DNA of 64,000 bases from Pseudideonella sakaiensis (GTDB lineage Bacteria > Pseudomonadota > Gammaproteobacteria > Burkholderiales > Burkholderiaceae_C), in contig NZ_BBYR01000001.1 of assembly GCF_001293525.1 (NCBI RefSeq), positions 62,001-126,000 of the forward strand, written 5' to 3'. Made by a program: the position numbers and the translations under genes. Shown one piece after another: positions 32,542 through 41,645 of this stretch. Position 1 is the first letter of the stretch. Each line of letters starts with the position of its first letter. Below the pieces are notes generated by a model. The model worked only from the letters and a program-made list of their open reading frames with translations. It did no database searches and was not told where the DNA came from.

Positions 32542-33980
32542 CGGTGCAGCTCCAGCGTGACGAGGTGGTTCTCGGCCGCGGGCCAGGTGCGGCCGATCAC
32601 GCGCTCGCCGTTGAACTCGCCGACGATGGCGCGGCCGGCAGGCTCGCGCAGCACGAGCTTGGTGCTCGACACGCCGGCCACGCCGGGCGGGATGCCGGGC
32701 GGCGGCGTGCGGCCGTCCAGGCCGATCTCGTCGCGCGGCACGCCGAAGTAACCGCGCGGCCGGCTCATCTGCACGATCACAGCGCCGTCGCGGTCGTTGT
32801 CGGCGATGCGTGCCGCGCCGAGGTGCACCGTCGACGACGAGCGCGGGAAGGGGGCGCGGTAGACATGGTGGACCGCGAAGCCCGGCGCCGCGACGACGAA
32901 CTCGAGCGGCGTGTCCGGCGTCGTCGTGAGCGGGCCCCAGCGCCCGTCGGCACCGACCGTGCCGCGCCACAGCGGCTGGCCGATGCGTTCGCCGCTGGCC
33001 GGACGGACGGACCAGACCTCCACCGTGGCACCCGCCAGCGGGAGGTTGTTCGAGAAGTTGCCGCCACCCGGACGGTTCGCGAGGCCCAGGCCGAACACCG
33101 TGCCGGCCAGCGTCACCGCCGCCTCCGGCACGATGCCGGTGCCTGGTGGCGCCTGGCCGGTCAGGAAGCGCCAGGTCTCGGCGAAGGCCTGCGCGCCGTA
33201 GGAGGTCTCGCGGTGGTCGATGCCCGGGATCACGCGGTTGGTCGCGCCTTTCAGCGCCGGCCCGTCGGCGCCCACGCCGGTGGGCCGCCCCGGCCGGCCG
33301 ATCCACTCGCCGGTGGGCTGGGCGAACTTGTCGTTCGCGTCGGAGCGGATCGTCAGCCACTGCGTTCCCGGCGTGACCTCGTCGCCGGCCGCGTTGCGCG
33401 GGCGGTTCAGCCGGGTCAGGAAGGGGCCGGCCCCGTTGAACTCGCTGCCGGGCCGCTCGGCCGGATCGGACCAGACGCCGTGGTTCGGCGTGCCGCCGAG
33501 CACCGCATGCGACACCGCGCCCGCGGTCGCGGCCGGGCCCGCATCGAGCAGGTTCCGCAGCGTCAGTCCGCCGCGCGAGTTCGCGACCACCGCCACGCGC
33601 GGCGCGCCGGTCAGGCGCCGCACCCGCTCGATCTCCCCGGCCAGGAAGCGCCGCGCGTCGTCGGTCGAGCTGCGGCCCTCCTGCGGGCGGCCGTCGTCGT
33701 CGCGCGCCAGCGGCAGCGGCTGGTCCAGCACGAACAGGCGGTCGCGCGGCCAACCCTGGCTCTCGAAGCGCCAGACCGTGGTGGTCCAGGTCGCGCCGTT
33801 GTCGCCGTTGCCATGCAGGAAGACCACCGGCGGCGGGCCGCTGAAGGCCGGCTGCGCCGGCGCGGTCGCCCCGGGCCACCAGCTGCGCAGCCACGCGCAG
33901 CCGCCCAGCAGCAGCAGGGCGGTCAGCATCGCGAGGCGGCGGCCGAGGCGGGCGAGCAGGGGAGCGGGGGGCAATGGCAT
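32538..33980 (-). CDS. Alpha/beta-hydrolase lipoprotein (lipase/esterase-like)
   Basis: A 480-residue exported protein. The start at 33980 gives MPLPPAPLLARLGRRL then a Leu-rich core ending LLLGGC, a lipobox, so it is probably anchored in a membrane. Residues 45-300 form an alpha/beta-hydrolase fold with VVFLHGNGDNGATW as oxyanion region and VANSRGGLTL as nucleophile elbow (Ser in NSRGG). Residues 320-480 look like a beta-rich carbohydrate- or polymer-binding type domain (GATVEVWSV, EFVVAAPGFAVHHVY). Substrate unknown; an extracellular lipase or polyester esterase is a reasonable guess. An in-frame upstream extension is Pro/Ala-rich and unlikely. Confidence 0.8.
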   Translation of the reverse strand: MPLPPAPLLARLGRRLAMLTALLLLGGCAWLRSWWPGATAPAQPAFSGPPPVVFLHGNGDNGATWTTTVWRFESQGWPRDRLFVLDQPLPLARDDDGRPQEGRSSTDDARRFLAGEIERVRRLTGAPRVAVVANSRGGLTLRNLLDAGPAATAGAVSHAVLGGTPNHGVWSDPAERPGSEFNGAGPFLTRLNRPRNAAGDEVTPGTQWLTIRSDANDKFAQPTGEWIGRPGRPTGVGADGPALKGATNRVIPGIDHRETSYGAQAFAETWRFLTGQAPPGTGIVPEAAVTLAGTVFGLGLANRPGGGNFSNNLPLAGATVEVWSVRPASGERIGQPLWRGTVGADGRWGPLTTTPDTPLEFVVAAPGFAVHHVYRAPFPRSSSTVHLGAARIADNDRDGAVIVQMSRPRGYFGVPRDEIGLDGRTPPPGIPPGVAGVSSTKLVLREPAGRAIVGEFNGERVIGRTWPAAENHLVTLELHR

Positions 33981-34111
33981 GGCGGGGGCCGGGGTGGGGT
34001 CGGTTCGGGCGCGGGCCGGGGCGGCCGGCGCGGGAGGGAAAGGGGCGGGGCGCGAGCTTGCCACGCGCGGGCGGGCCACGGGGGCCCGGGGACGCGTGCG
34101 GCCTTACGGTG

Positions 34112-35203
34112 TCAGTCGGGGCCGGGCAGGCCGTCGCAGGCGGCCGGCAGCACGGTCTCGCCCAGCCGCAGCGGCGCCGCGCGCCGGATCGCCCGCACCA
34201 CCGCCTCGGCGAGGCTGTCGGCCGCCAGCGCGCCGAGCACGGCCAGCCGGGCCGGGTCCACGCCGCGCGGCGCCGCGCGGTGCCCGGCGGGGCCTGCGCC
34301 GGTGGCCAGCGCGAACACCGTGTCGCCGTCGAAGGGCGTGTGCACCGGCTCGATCGCGCGGGCCAGGCCGTCGTGGGCCATCTGTGCGAGCCGCGTCGCC
34401 TGCGCCTTGTCCAGCGGGGCGTCGGTGGCGACGATGGCCAGCGTTGTCGCGGCGCCGACCAGCGTCGGCGGCCGCTCGCCGCGCCGCAGCGCGGCGAGGC
34501 AGCCTTCCAGCCGGTGCCCGTCGGCGCTGCGGCTGCCCGCCAGCAGGCGGCCGTCGCGCGGGTCGCGCACATCGCCCACGGCGTTCACCACCGCGAGCGC
34601 CGCCACGGTGTCGCCCTGCCAGCGCTGCGCGGCCTGGCCCAGGCCGCCGCGCATCGCCCGCGTTGGCCCGAACAGCTTGCCGATGCTGCAGCCGGCGCCC
34701 GCCCCGACGTTGCCCTCCGGCGCCGGCGTGCCGGGCGGCCGCGCCACGGCGTCCTCGCAGGCGGCCTCGCCCAGCGCCGCGTCGGGGCGCACTGCCGGGT
34801 CGCCGAGGCCGAGGTCGAACAGGATGGCGGCCGGCACGATCGGCACCCGCAGCGGGCCGACGGCGATGCCGATCCCGCGGCGCTCGAGCCAGCGCACCAC
34901 GCCGCCCGCCGCATCGAGGCCGAAGGCGCTGCCCCCGGCCAGCAGCAGGGCGTGCACCTCGGCCACCGTGTTCAGTGGCGACAGCAGCTCGGTCTCGCGC
35001 GTGCCCGGGGCGGCCCCGCGCACGTCGACGCCGGCGACGCAGCCGGGCGGGCAGAGCACGACGGTGCAGCCGGTCGGCCGCCGTGGGTCCTGCGCATGGC
35101 CGACGCGCAGGCCCGCCACGTCGTGCAGGCCGCCGCCGGCGCCGGACGGGTCGGCGGCCGGCGCGTGCGCCGCCGGCGGCGCGGGGGCGGCCGGCTCGTT
35201 CAC
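34112..35203 (-). CDS. P1-family peptidase (DmpA/L-aminopeptidase-like)
   Basis: A 363-residue member of the P1 (DmpA/BapA) Ntn-hydrolase family, whose members self-cleave and act as aminopeptidases. Landmarks are LHDVAGLRVGHAQDPRRPTGCTVVLCP near residue 26, ALLLAGGSAFGLDAAGGVVRWL, GNVGAGAGCSIGKLFGP and VAALAVVNAVGDVRDP. At the expected self-cleavage position the sequence reads MRGGLGQAAQ, where I would expect Ser or Thr after GLG, so activity is uncertain. It starts with GTG, overlapping the stop of the glycerophosphodiesterase gene (GTGA). Confidence 0.85.
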   Translation of the reverse strand: MNEPAAPAPPAAHAPAADPSGAGGGLHDVAGLRVGHAQDPRRPTGCTVVLCPPGCVAGVDVRGAAPGTRETELLSPLNTVAEVHALLLAGGSAFGLDAAGGVVRWLERRGIGIAVGPLRVPIVPAAILFDLGLGDPAVRPDAALGEAACEDAVARPPGTPAPEGNVGAGAGCSIGKLFGPTRAMRGGLGQAAQRWQGDTVAALAVVNAVGDVRDPRDGRLLAGSRSADGHRLEGCLAALRRGERPPTLVGAATTLAIVATDAPLDKAQATRLAQMAHDGLARAIEPVHTPFDGDTVFALATGAGPAGHRAAPRGVDPARLAVLGALAADSLAEAVVRAIRRAAPLRLGETVLPAACDGLPGPD

Positions 35204-36282
35204 GGCCCGTCCGCGGGGCCGCGCGTGACCCGCGCGGCGCGGTCCGACCGGCCGCCGGTGCGCCGCGCCACCGCCGCAACCGCCAGGTCCGGGTAGTTGC
35301 TGAACAGCCCATCCAGGCCCATCGCCAGGAAACGCGCGTACTCGGCCGCGGCCAGCGTGGGGTCCGCCTGCGCGAAGGTCCAGCCATGGAGGCGCAGGCC
35401 GCGCGCCTGCGCGCCACTGACCCAGGCGGCGTCGAGCGGCAGCGTGCGCTGCGCGATCGCCACGCCGAGGCCCTGCACCGCCGGGTCGAGCGCATCCAGC
35501 GCCAGCCAGCGGCCGCCGGCCACGCGCAGCTGCAGGCGCCCGTCCGCGCTGCGCCCGGGTGTGCCGAGCAGCACCGGCGTGGCGGCCAGGCCTGCGGCCC
35601 GCTGCGCGACGACGAAGGCCCGCAGCGCCCCGTCGTGGAAGGACTGCACGTGCACCTGGCCGTCGGCCTGCCGCGCCAGCCCGTGGCGGCGCAGCGCGGC
35701 CACGAGCAGGCCGACCATCGCCTCGTCGGCCGGCTTCAGTTCCGGGTAGAGCCCGACCGGCCGCGGCGCGGCGCGCGCCAGTTCGGCCACCTCGTCGAAG
35801 CTCGGGATGCGCAGCGCCGGGTCGTCCGCCGCGAGGCCGCCGGTGGTGGCGCTCCCCGTCGGGCGCACGCGCAGCCGGCGCAGCTCGGCGAAGTCGAAGT
35901 CGGCCACGCGCCAGGCCCCGTTGCGCGCAGGGTAGCGCTCGGTGGCGTCCGTGGTGCGCTGCAGCGTGTCGTCGTGCATCGCGACCAGCACGCCGTCGCG
36001 GCTGCGCTGCAGGTCGGGCTCGATCAGGTCGGCGCCCATCTCGATGGCCAGCGCATAGCCGGCCAGCGTGTGCTCCGGCCGGTAGCCGCTCGCGCCGCGG
36101 TGGGCGATGACCAACGGCCGGGGCCGCGCCGCAGAGTCGCCGCCGAGCGCGCAGCCGCCGAGGGCGGGGAGCGCCAGCGCGGCAACCGCGGCCGGCCCGG
36201 GCCCACGGCGCAGCACGAGCGTCGCGCTGCCCAGGGCAGCCTGCCGCAGCAGCTGGCGCCGCCCCGCAGCGGGCCCGGCCAC
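35200..36282 (-). CDS. Exported glycerophosphodiester phosphodiesterase
   Basis: A 360-residue enzyme that hydrolyses glycerophosphodiesters to glycerol-3-phosphate and an alcohol. The GDPD fold starts at about residue 56 with PLVIAHRGASGYRPEHTLAGY (catalytic His) and continues with GADLIEPDLQRSRDGVLVAMHDDTLQRTTD, holding the metal-binding Glu/Asp and second catalytic His. The leader has a twin-arginine-like GRRQLLRQAALGS and a possible lipobox ALGGC near residue 44. It begins with GTG six bases after the acyl-CoA dehydrogenase stop and overlaps the peptidase gene, so it is within an operon. Confidence 0.88.
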   Translation of the reverse strand: MAGPAAGRRQLLRQAALGSATLVLRRGPGPAAVAALALPALGGCALGGDSAARPRPLVIAHRGASGYRPEHTLAGYALAIEMGADLIEPDLQRSRDGVLVAMHDDTLQRTTDATERYPARNGAWRVADFDFAELRRLRVRPTGSATTGGLAADDPALRIPSFDEVAELARAAPRPVGLYPELKPADEAMVGLLVAALRRHGLARQADGQVHVQSFHDGALRAFVVAQRAAGLAATPVLLGTPGRSADGRLQLRVAGGRWLALDALDPAVQGLGVAIAQRTLPLDAAWVSGAQARGLRLHGWTFAQADPTLAAAEYARFLAMGLDGLFSNYPDLAVAAVARRTGGRSDRAARVTRGPADGP

Positions 36283-36287
36283 GGGCG

Positions 36288-37421
36288 TCAGGCGAAGACG
36301 CCGGCGGTGTCCTGCATGCGGGCCGAGACCTCGCCCAGCTGGTGCATGCTGTCGCCGAACTGCAGCTCGATCATCGTCAGCCGCTTGAAGTAGTGGCTGC
36401 CGGCGTACTCGTCGGTGACGCCGATGCCGCCGTGCAGCTGCACGCACTGCTGGCCGACGAAGCGCGCCGACTGGTTGATCTGGTACTTCGCCTGCGCGAG
36501 CGCGCGGCGCCGCGCGGCGGCCGGCTCGCCGAGCTTCAGGCTGGCGAAGTAGCTCATCGAGCGGGCCAGTTCGAGCTGCATCTTCACGTCCGCGATGCGG
36601 TGGCGCAGCGCCTGGAAGCTCGACAGCGCGACGCCGAACTGCTTGCGCGTGTTCAGGTAGTCCACCGTCATCGCGGTCAGGCGGTCCATCAGGCCGACGG
36701 CCTCGGCGCAGACCCCGGCGATGCCGACGTCGACCGCGTGCTCGAGCACCGGCAGCCCGTCGCGGCTGATCAGCGCCGCCTGCGCGCCGGCCAGGCTCAG
36801 CTCGGCCGCGCGTGCGCCATCCTGCGTCGGGTAGCCGCGCACCGTCACGCCGGCGGCCTGGCGCTCGACCAGGAACAGGCCGATGCCGGCCGCGTCGTCG
36901 GGCGTGCCGGACCAGCGGGCCGGCACGACGTAGGCGTCGGCCTCGTCGCCGGCCGGCACCACGCCCTTCGCGCCGGTGAGGGTCCAGCCGTCGCCGGAGG
37001 CGTGGGCCTGGGTCGACACGCGGTCGAGCCGGTAGCGGGCACCGGCCTCCTGCGCCGCGAGCACCACCAGCGCGGAGGCGTCGGCGACCTTCGGCAGCCA
37101 CGCCGCCTGCAGCTCGGCGGGTGCCGCCGCCAGCAGTGCCGGCGCCACCAGGGCCCCGTGGACGTAGGGCGCGTTCACCAGGCCGCGGCCCAGCTCCTCG
37201 CACACCACCATCGCCTCCACCGGGCCGAAGCCCATGCCGCCGTGGGCTTCCGGCACCGCCAGCCCGGCCAGGCCCAGCTCGGCCAGCTCGCCGTAGACCG
37301 CGCGCGTCGCGCCGCCGGCCTTCGCCAGCGCGTGGCGGCGCTCGAAGGAGAAGCCCTTGTCGACCCAGCGCCGCACCGCGTCGCGCAGCGATTCCTGGTC
37401 GTCGGTGAAATCGAAGTCCAT
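36288..37421 (-). CDS. Acyl-CoA dehydrogenase, small subunit type (PimD-like)
   Basis: A 377-residue FAD-dependent acyl-CoA dehydrogenase, starting MDFDFTDDQESLRDAVRRWV. Together with the preceding gene it resembles paired subunits such as pimeloyl-CoA dehydrogenase PimC/PimD and the alpha2-beta2 sterol dehydrogenases. The FAD-binding ITGA-type segment is degenerate (WTLTGAKGVVPAGDEAD) and the C-terminus reads MIELQFGDSMHQLG where single-subunit enzymes have YEGTxxIxR. The central helix LNTRKQFGVALSSFQALRHRIAD is well kept. It lies 17 bases after the large-subunit gene. The acyl substrate is unknown. Confidence 0.88.
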   Translation of the reverse strand: MDFDFTDDQESLRDAVRRWVDKGFSFERRHALAKAGGATRAVYGELAELGLAGLAVPEAHGGMGFGPVEAMVVCEELGRGLVNAPYVHGALVAPALLAAAPAELQAAWLPKVADASALVVLAAQEAGARYRLDRVSTQAHASGDGWTLTGAKGVVPAGDEADAYVVPARWSGTPDDAAGIGLFLVERQAAGVTVRGYPTQDGARAAELSLAGAQAALISRDGLPVLEHAVDVGIAGVCAEAVGLMDRLTAMTVDYLNTRKQFGVALSSFQALRHRIADVKMQLELARSMSYFASLKLGEPAAARRRALAQAKYQINQSARFVGQQCVQLHGGIGVTDEYAGSHYFKRLTMIELQFGDSMHQLGEVSARMQDTAGVFA

Positions 37422-37438
37422 GTTCTCGTCTCCTGGGC

Positions 37439-38620
37439 TCAGCTGCCGAGCACGGTGGCCGACACGATGTTGCGCTGCACCTCGTTGGAGCCGCCGTAGA
37501 TCGTGGTCTTGCGCATGTTGAAGTAGGTCGCCGCGAGCGGCGCGCAGTGCGCCGCACCGACGTGGTCGCCCTGCCAGCCGGCCTCCATCGCCTCCTGGAT
37601 GAAGGGCAGGGTCCACGGGCCGCCGGCCAGCATCATCAGCTCGCTGTAGCGCTGCTGGATCTCGCTGCCGCGGATCTTCAGCAGGCCCGCCACGTCCAGC
37701 GCGGCCTTGCCGCTCTTCTCGGCCGACAGCACGCGCAGCACCATCATCTCCAGCGCCACGATGTCGACCTCGAGGCGCGCGATCTCGTCGCGGAAGCGCG
37801 TATCCTCGTACACGCCCTCGGCGCGGGCGATGCGCTTCAGCCGCTCCAGCTCGCGCTTGGCGCGGTTCACGTCGGCGATGTTGGTGCGCTCGTGGGCCAG
37901 CAGGTGCTTGGCGTAGGTCCAGCCCTTGTTCTCCTCGCCGACCCGGTTCTCCACCGGCACCTCGACGTTGTCGAACCAGACCTCGTTGACCTCGTGGCTG
38001 CCGTCCAGCGTGATGATCGGCCGCACCGTGATGCCGGGGCTCTTCATGTCGATCAGCAGGAAGCTGATGCCCGTCTGCGGCTTGCCTTCGCTGCTGGTGC
38101 GCACCAGGCAGAAGATCCAGTCGCCGTGCTGGCCGAGCGTGGTCCAGGTCTTCTGGCCGTTCACCACGTAGACGTCGCCGCGCCGCTCGGCACGCGTCTT
38201 CAGGCTGGCCAGGTCGGAGCCCGCACCCGGCTCGCTGTAGCCCTGGCTCCACCAGACCTCGCCGCTCATGATGCCGGGCAGGTGGCGGGCCTGCTGCTCC
38301 GGCGAGCCGAAGGCCATGATCACGGGGGCCACCATCACCGGGCCGAAGGGCACCACGCGCGGCGCGCCGGCCAGCGCGCACTCCTCCTCGAACAGGTGGC
38401 GCTGGATCACGTTCCAGCCGGGGCCGCCGAACTGCTTCGGCCAGGCCCAGCCGTGCCAGCCCTGCTTGCCGAGGATGCGCGCCCAGCGCTGCATGTCCTC
38501 CTTGCTCAGGTGCAGCGCGTTGTGCACCTTGTGGCTGATGTCCTTCGGCAGGTTGGCGGCCACCCAGGCGCGGATCTCGTCGCGGAAGGCCAGTTCGTCG
38601 GGGGTGAAGTTCAGGTCCAT
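37439..38620 (-). CDS. Acyl-CoA dehydrogenase, large subunit type (PimC-like)
   Basis: A 393-residue FAD-dependent acyl-CoA dehydrogenase. It has GYSEPGAGSDLASLKTRAE, the FAD segment VNGQKTWTTLGQHGDWIFCLVRT and a C-terminal TIYGGSNEVQRNI, where Gly replaces the usual catalytic Glu of the YEG motif. This fits the large partner of a two-subunit enzyme in which the base sits elsewhere. The start at 38620 is set by a GGAGA site; an upstream extension is not conserved. It is the first gene of the acyl-CoA dehydrogenase, GDPD, P1-peptidase cluster. A dicarboxylyl- or ring-bearing acyl-CoA is the likely substrate class by analogy. Confidence 0.9.
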   Translation of the reverse strand: MDLNFTPDELAFRDEIRAWVAANLPKDISHKVHNALHLSKEDMQRWARILGKQGWHGWAWPKQFGGPGWNVIQRHLFEEECALAGAPRVVPFGPVMVAPVIMAFGSPEQQARHLPGIMSGEVWWSQGYSEPGAGSDLASLKTRAERRGDVYVVNGQKTWTTLGQHGDWIFCLVRTSSEGKPQTGISFLLIDMKSPGITVRPIITLDGSHEVNEVWFDNVEVPVENRVGEENKGWTYAKHLLAHERTNIADVNRAKRELERLKRIARAEGVYEDTRFRDEIARLEVDIVALEMMVLRVLSAEKSGKAALDVAGLLKIRGSEIQQRYSELMMLAGGPWTLPFIQEAMEAGWQGDHVGAAHCAPLAATYFNMRKTTIYGGSNEVQRNIVSATVLGS

Positions 38621-38866
38621 TCGGGGTCTCCTCGCGGTGCCGCGGCGGCAGGGGCTGCCCCGCCGGCGACAGGACGCCGCGTTTTTAGCACGGTCGTTCG
38701 AAAAATTGCTGTCCCTGCCGTGACAAGGGATCACCGGGGTGGCCCGGGAGCGGCCTAGGGTTAACGCGGGGCCTCTGTCCGCACGGCGCGCACCTTTCCT
38801 GCGCGCACACGCTCGCAGCGAGCCCGCGCCGGCCTGCGCCGCGCAGGGCGGCCGACGGCCCGGGCT

Positions 38867-39355
38867 TCAGTCCCGGAAGTTGGTGAACGACAGCGGCAGG
38901 TCGGTGACTTCCTTGCGCAGCAGCGCGATGGCCGCCTGCAGGTCGTCCCGCTTGGCGCCGCTCACGCGCACCGTGTCGCCCTGGATCGCCGCCTGCACCT
39001 TCAGCTTGCTCTGCTTGACCAGCGCCTGCATCTTCTTCGCGGCCTCGGCGTCGATGCCGGCCTTCACCTTGACCAGCTGCTTCACCTTGTCGCCGCCGAT
39101 CTTCTCGATCTTCGCGCTGCGGTCCAGGAAGCGGATGTCGACGCCGCGCTTGCTGAGCTTGGCCAGCAGCACGTCGATCACCTGGCCGAGCTGGAAGTCG
39201 CTGTCGCCGTGCACGGTCAGCTCCTTCTCCTTCAGCTCCACCTTCGCGGAGCTGCCCTTGAAGTCGAAGCGGGTGCCGATCTCCTTGGCGGTCTGGTCGA
39301 CCGCGTTGCGCACCTCGACGAGGTTGGGTTCGAGCACGGCGTCGAAGCTGGGCAT
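38867..39355 (-). CDS. yajQ: YajQ-family nucleotide-binding protein
   Basis: A 162-residue cytoplasmic protein of two RNP-like domains, the same length as E. coli YajQ. It starts [21 protein letters not shown], and has [13 protein letters not shown] near residue 28 and [15 protein letters not shown] in the second domain. Members bind nucleotides, RNA or cyclic di-GMP, and act in gene regulation. The start at 39355 is the conserved one; the frame is open for 39 more codons upstream, running into murB. It is divergent from murB, with 76 bases between. The 246 bases downstream (38621-38866) hold no gene. Confidence 0.95.
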   Translation of the reverse strand: MPSFDAVLEPNLVEVRNAVDQTAKEIGTRFDFKGSSAKVELKEKELTVHGDSDFQLGQVIDVLLAKLSKRGVDIRFLDRSAKIEKIGGDKVKQLVKVKAGIDAEAAKKMQALVKQSKLKVQAAIQGDTVRVSGAKRDDLQAAIALLRKEVTDLPLSFTNFRD

Positions 39356-39431
39356 GGGGGTTGTCCGGGCAGGCGGGAGGTCGATGAAGGCCGCGGCGGC
39401 GGCCGCCGCCGCGATGGGCGAAAATTCTGCC

Positions 39432-40460
39432 ATGGTCACCCCACCCGCCGTCGAGACGGGCGTCAGCCTCAAGCCCTACAACAGCTTCGGCCTGCCCGCG
39501 GTCGCGCAGGCGCTGGTGCGCATCCGCAGCGACGCGGACGTGCGCCGCGTCGTCGACGACCCGGTGCTCGGCCGCGCGCCGAAGTTCGTGCTCGGCGGCG
39601 GCAGCAACATCGTGCTGACGCGCGACATGCCGCAGACGGTGCTCAAGGTCGAGGTGCCCGGACGCCGCCTGGTCGAGGCGCGGCCGGACGCCTTCATCGT
39701 CGAGGTCGGTGCCGGCGAGAACTGGCACGACGTGGTCACGTGGACGCTGGAGCAGGGCTGGCCGGGCCTGGAGAACCTCGCGCTGATCCCCGGCACGGTT
39801 GGCGCCGCGCCGGTGCAGAACATCGGCGCCTACGGGCTGGAACTGCAGGACCGCTTCGAGTCGCTGGACGCGGTCGACCTGCGCACCGGCCTCGGCTTCA
39901 CGCTGGGCGCGCAGCGCTGCGAGTTCGGCTACCGCGACAGCGTGTTCAAGCGCTCGCTGGCCGGGCGGGCCGTGATCACCCGGGTCCGGCTGCGCCTGCC
40001 GCGCCCCTGGCGGCCGCTGCTCGGCTACCTGGACCTGGCGCGCCGGCAGGCCGAGGCGGGCATCGCCGAGCCGGATGCCCGCCGGATCGCCGACTGGGTG
40101 GTGGCGATCCGGCGCCAGAAACTGCCGGATCCGGCGCTGATCGGCAATGCCGGCAGCTTCTTCAAGAACCCGATGGTCACGCCCGAACAATGCCGCGACA
40201 TCATCGGCCGGGACCCGGAGATCGTGCACTACCCGCTGCCCGACGGCCAGGTCAAGCTGGCCGCCGGCTGGATGATCGACGCCTGCGGCTGGAAGGGCAA
40301 GGCGGTCGGCCAGGCCGCCGTCTACGAGAAGCAGGCGCTGGTGCTGGTGAACCGCGGCGGCGCGATCGGGTCGGAGGTGATGACGCTGGCCCGCGCGATC
40401 CAGGAAAGCGTCTATGGCCGCTTCGGCATCCGGCTCGAGCCCGAGCCGGTGGTGCTGTAG
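39432..40460 (+). CDS. murB: UDP-N-acetylenolpyruvoylglucosamine reductase
   Basis: A 342-residue FAD enzyme that reduces UDP-GlcNAc-enolpyruvate to UDP-MurNAc in peptidoglycan synthesis. It is the type I (E. coli-like) form, the same length as E. coli MurB. Landmarks are [12 protein letters not shown] at the start, [15 protein letters not shown] for [21 protein letters not shown], the catalytic serine in [12 protein letters not shown] and the catalytic glutamate in RLEPEPVVL at the C-terminus. A run of A/T bases (GAAAATTC) ends about five bases before the ATG with no ribosome binding site, so the message may be leaderless. Confidence 0.96.
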   Translation: MVTPPAVETGVSLKPYNSFGLPAVAQALVRIRSDADVRRVVDDPVLGRAPKFVLGGGSNIVLTRDMPQTVLKVEVPGRRLVEARPDAFIVEVGAGENWHDVVTWTLEQGWPGLENLALIPGTVGAAPVQNIGAYGLELQDRFESLDAVDLRTGLGFTLGAQRCEFGYRDSVFKRSLAGRAVITRVRLRLPRPWRPLLGYLDLARRQAEAGIAEPDARRIADWVVAIRRQKLPDPALIGNAGSFFKNPMVTPEQCRDIIGRDPEIVHYPLPDGQVKLAAGWMIDACGWKGKAVGQAAVYEKQALVLVNRGGAIGSEVMTLARAIQESVYGRFGIRLEPEPVVL

Positions 40461-40491
40461 GCGCGGCGTTCAACCCCGAGGAGGCGATCCC

Positions 40492-40881
40492 ATGCCCTGG
40501 CGAAAGAAGGTGGCCGACGAGGTCTACACCCCGGCCGAGGTGGCCGAGCGGCTGGCCGCGGAGCTGCCGCACTGGACCTACGAGGACGGCTGGATCCGCC
40601 GCAAGTACAAGACCTCGGGCTGGAAGGCCACGCTGATGGTGGTCAACACCGTCGGCCACCTCGCCGAGGCCGCCTGGCACCACCCGGACCTCAACGTCAG
40701 CTACGCCTTCGTGGTCGTCAAGCTGATGAACCACGCCGCCAAGGGCATCACCGACAAGGATTTCGCGCTGGCGCGCAAGATCGAGGAGGTGGTGCAGTGG
40801 CAGCCGGCGCGCGAGGAGGCTGCGGTGCTGGACGGCACGCCGAACGACGACCCCCGCTTCAAGTACCTCAAGTACGACTGA
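40492..40881 (+). CDS. phhB: 4a-hydroxytetrahydrobiopterin dehydratase (PCD/DCoH)
   Basis: A 129-residue protein of the pterin-4a-carbinolamine dehydratase family, which recycles the pterin cofactor of phenylalanine hydroxylase. The active-site histidines are in [29 protein letters not shown] ribosome binding site precedes the ATG at 40492. No phhA is nearby, so a different role, such as pterin or molybdopterin metabolism, cannot be excluded. It is 31 bases after murB and 22 bases before ubiG. Confidence 0.88.
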   Translation: MPWRKKVADEVYTPAEVAERLAAELPHWTYEDGWIRRKYKTSGWKATLMVVNTVGHLAEAAWHHPDLNVSYAFVVVKLMNHAAKGITDKDFALARKIEEVVQWQPAREEAAVLDGTPNDDPRFKYLKYD

Positions 40882-40903
40882 CACGATCGATCCGAGACGA
40901 CGC

Positions 40904-41614
40904 ATGAGCACGACCGTGAACGCCGATCCCCAGGAGCTCGCCAAGTTCAGCGAGCTGGCCCACCGCTGGTGGGATGTCGACAGCGAGTTCCGCCCGCTGC
41001 ATCAGATCAACCCGCTGCGCCTGGAATGGATCGACCAGCAGGTGCGCCTGTCCGGCAAGCGCGTGCTCGACGTCGGCTGCGGCGGCGGCATCCTGGCCGA
41101 TGCGATGGCGCGCAAGGGCGCCGAGGTGCTGGGCATCGACCTGGCCACCAAGGCGCTGAAGGTGGCCCAGCTGCATGCGATGGAGGCCGGCACCGCCGGC
41201 GTCGAGTACCGCGAGGTGGCCGCCGAGGCGCTGGCCGTCGAGATGCCGGGCCGCTTCGACGTGGTGACCTGCATGGAGATGCTCGAGCACGTGCCGGAGC
41301 CGGGCTCCGTCGTGCAGGCCTGCGCGAACCTCGTGAAGCCGGGAGGCTGGGTCTTCTTCTCGACCATCAACCGCAACCCGAAGAGCTTCCTGTTCGCGAT
41401 CGTCGGCGCCGAGTACGTGCTGAAGCTGCTGCCCCGCGGCACCCACGAATGGGCGCGCTTCATCCGGCCGAGCGAGCTGAATGCGGCCTGCCGCGCCGCC
41501 GGCCTCGAACCCGCCGGCAACCGCGGCCTCGAGTACAACCCGCTGACCCGCCGCTACTGGCTCAGCGACGACACCAGCGTCAACTACCTGCTGGCCTGCC
41601 GGCGCGTGGCCTGA
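40904..41614 (+). CDS. ubiG: Ubiquinone biosynthesis O-methyltransferase
   Basis: A 236-residue SAM-dependent methyltransferase that carries out both O-methylations in ubiquinone synthesis. It has the UbiG opening [30 protein letters not shown] (residues 12 on), the SAM-binding loop [20 protein letters not shown], and [19 protein letters not shown]. Its length matches the family (240 in E. coli). It is followed by gph after 31 bases, a common ubiG-gph pairing. Confidence 0.95.
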   Translation: MSTTVNADPQELAKFSELAHRWWDVDSEFRPLHQINPLRLEWIDQQVRLSGKRVLDVGCGGGILADAMARKGAEVLGIDLATKALKVAQLHAMEAGTAGVEYREVAAEALAVEMPGRFDVVTCMEMLEHVPEPGSVVQACANLVKPGGWVFFSTINRNPKSFLFAIVGAEYVLKLLPRGTHEWARFIRPSELNAACRAAGLEPAGNRGLEYNPLTRRYWLSDDTSVNYLLACRRVA

Positions 41615-41645
41615 TGGGCACGCGCGGTTGCGCGGAGGCCGGCCG

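Noticed and set aside
31780-34572. A 930-codon minus-strand frame that appears to fuse rsuA with upstream sequence
   Set aside because: The rsuA part begins at the GTG overlapping the hydrolase stop; upstream sequence in this frame is out of frame with the real hydrolase and P1 peptidase genes.
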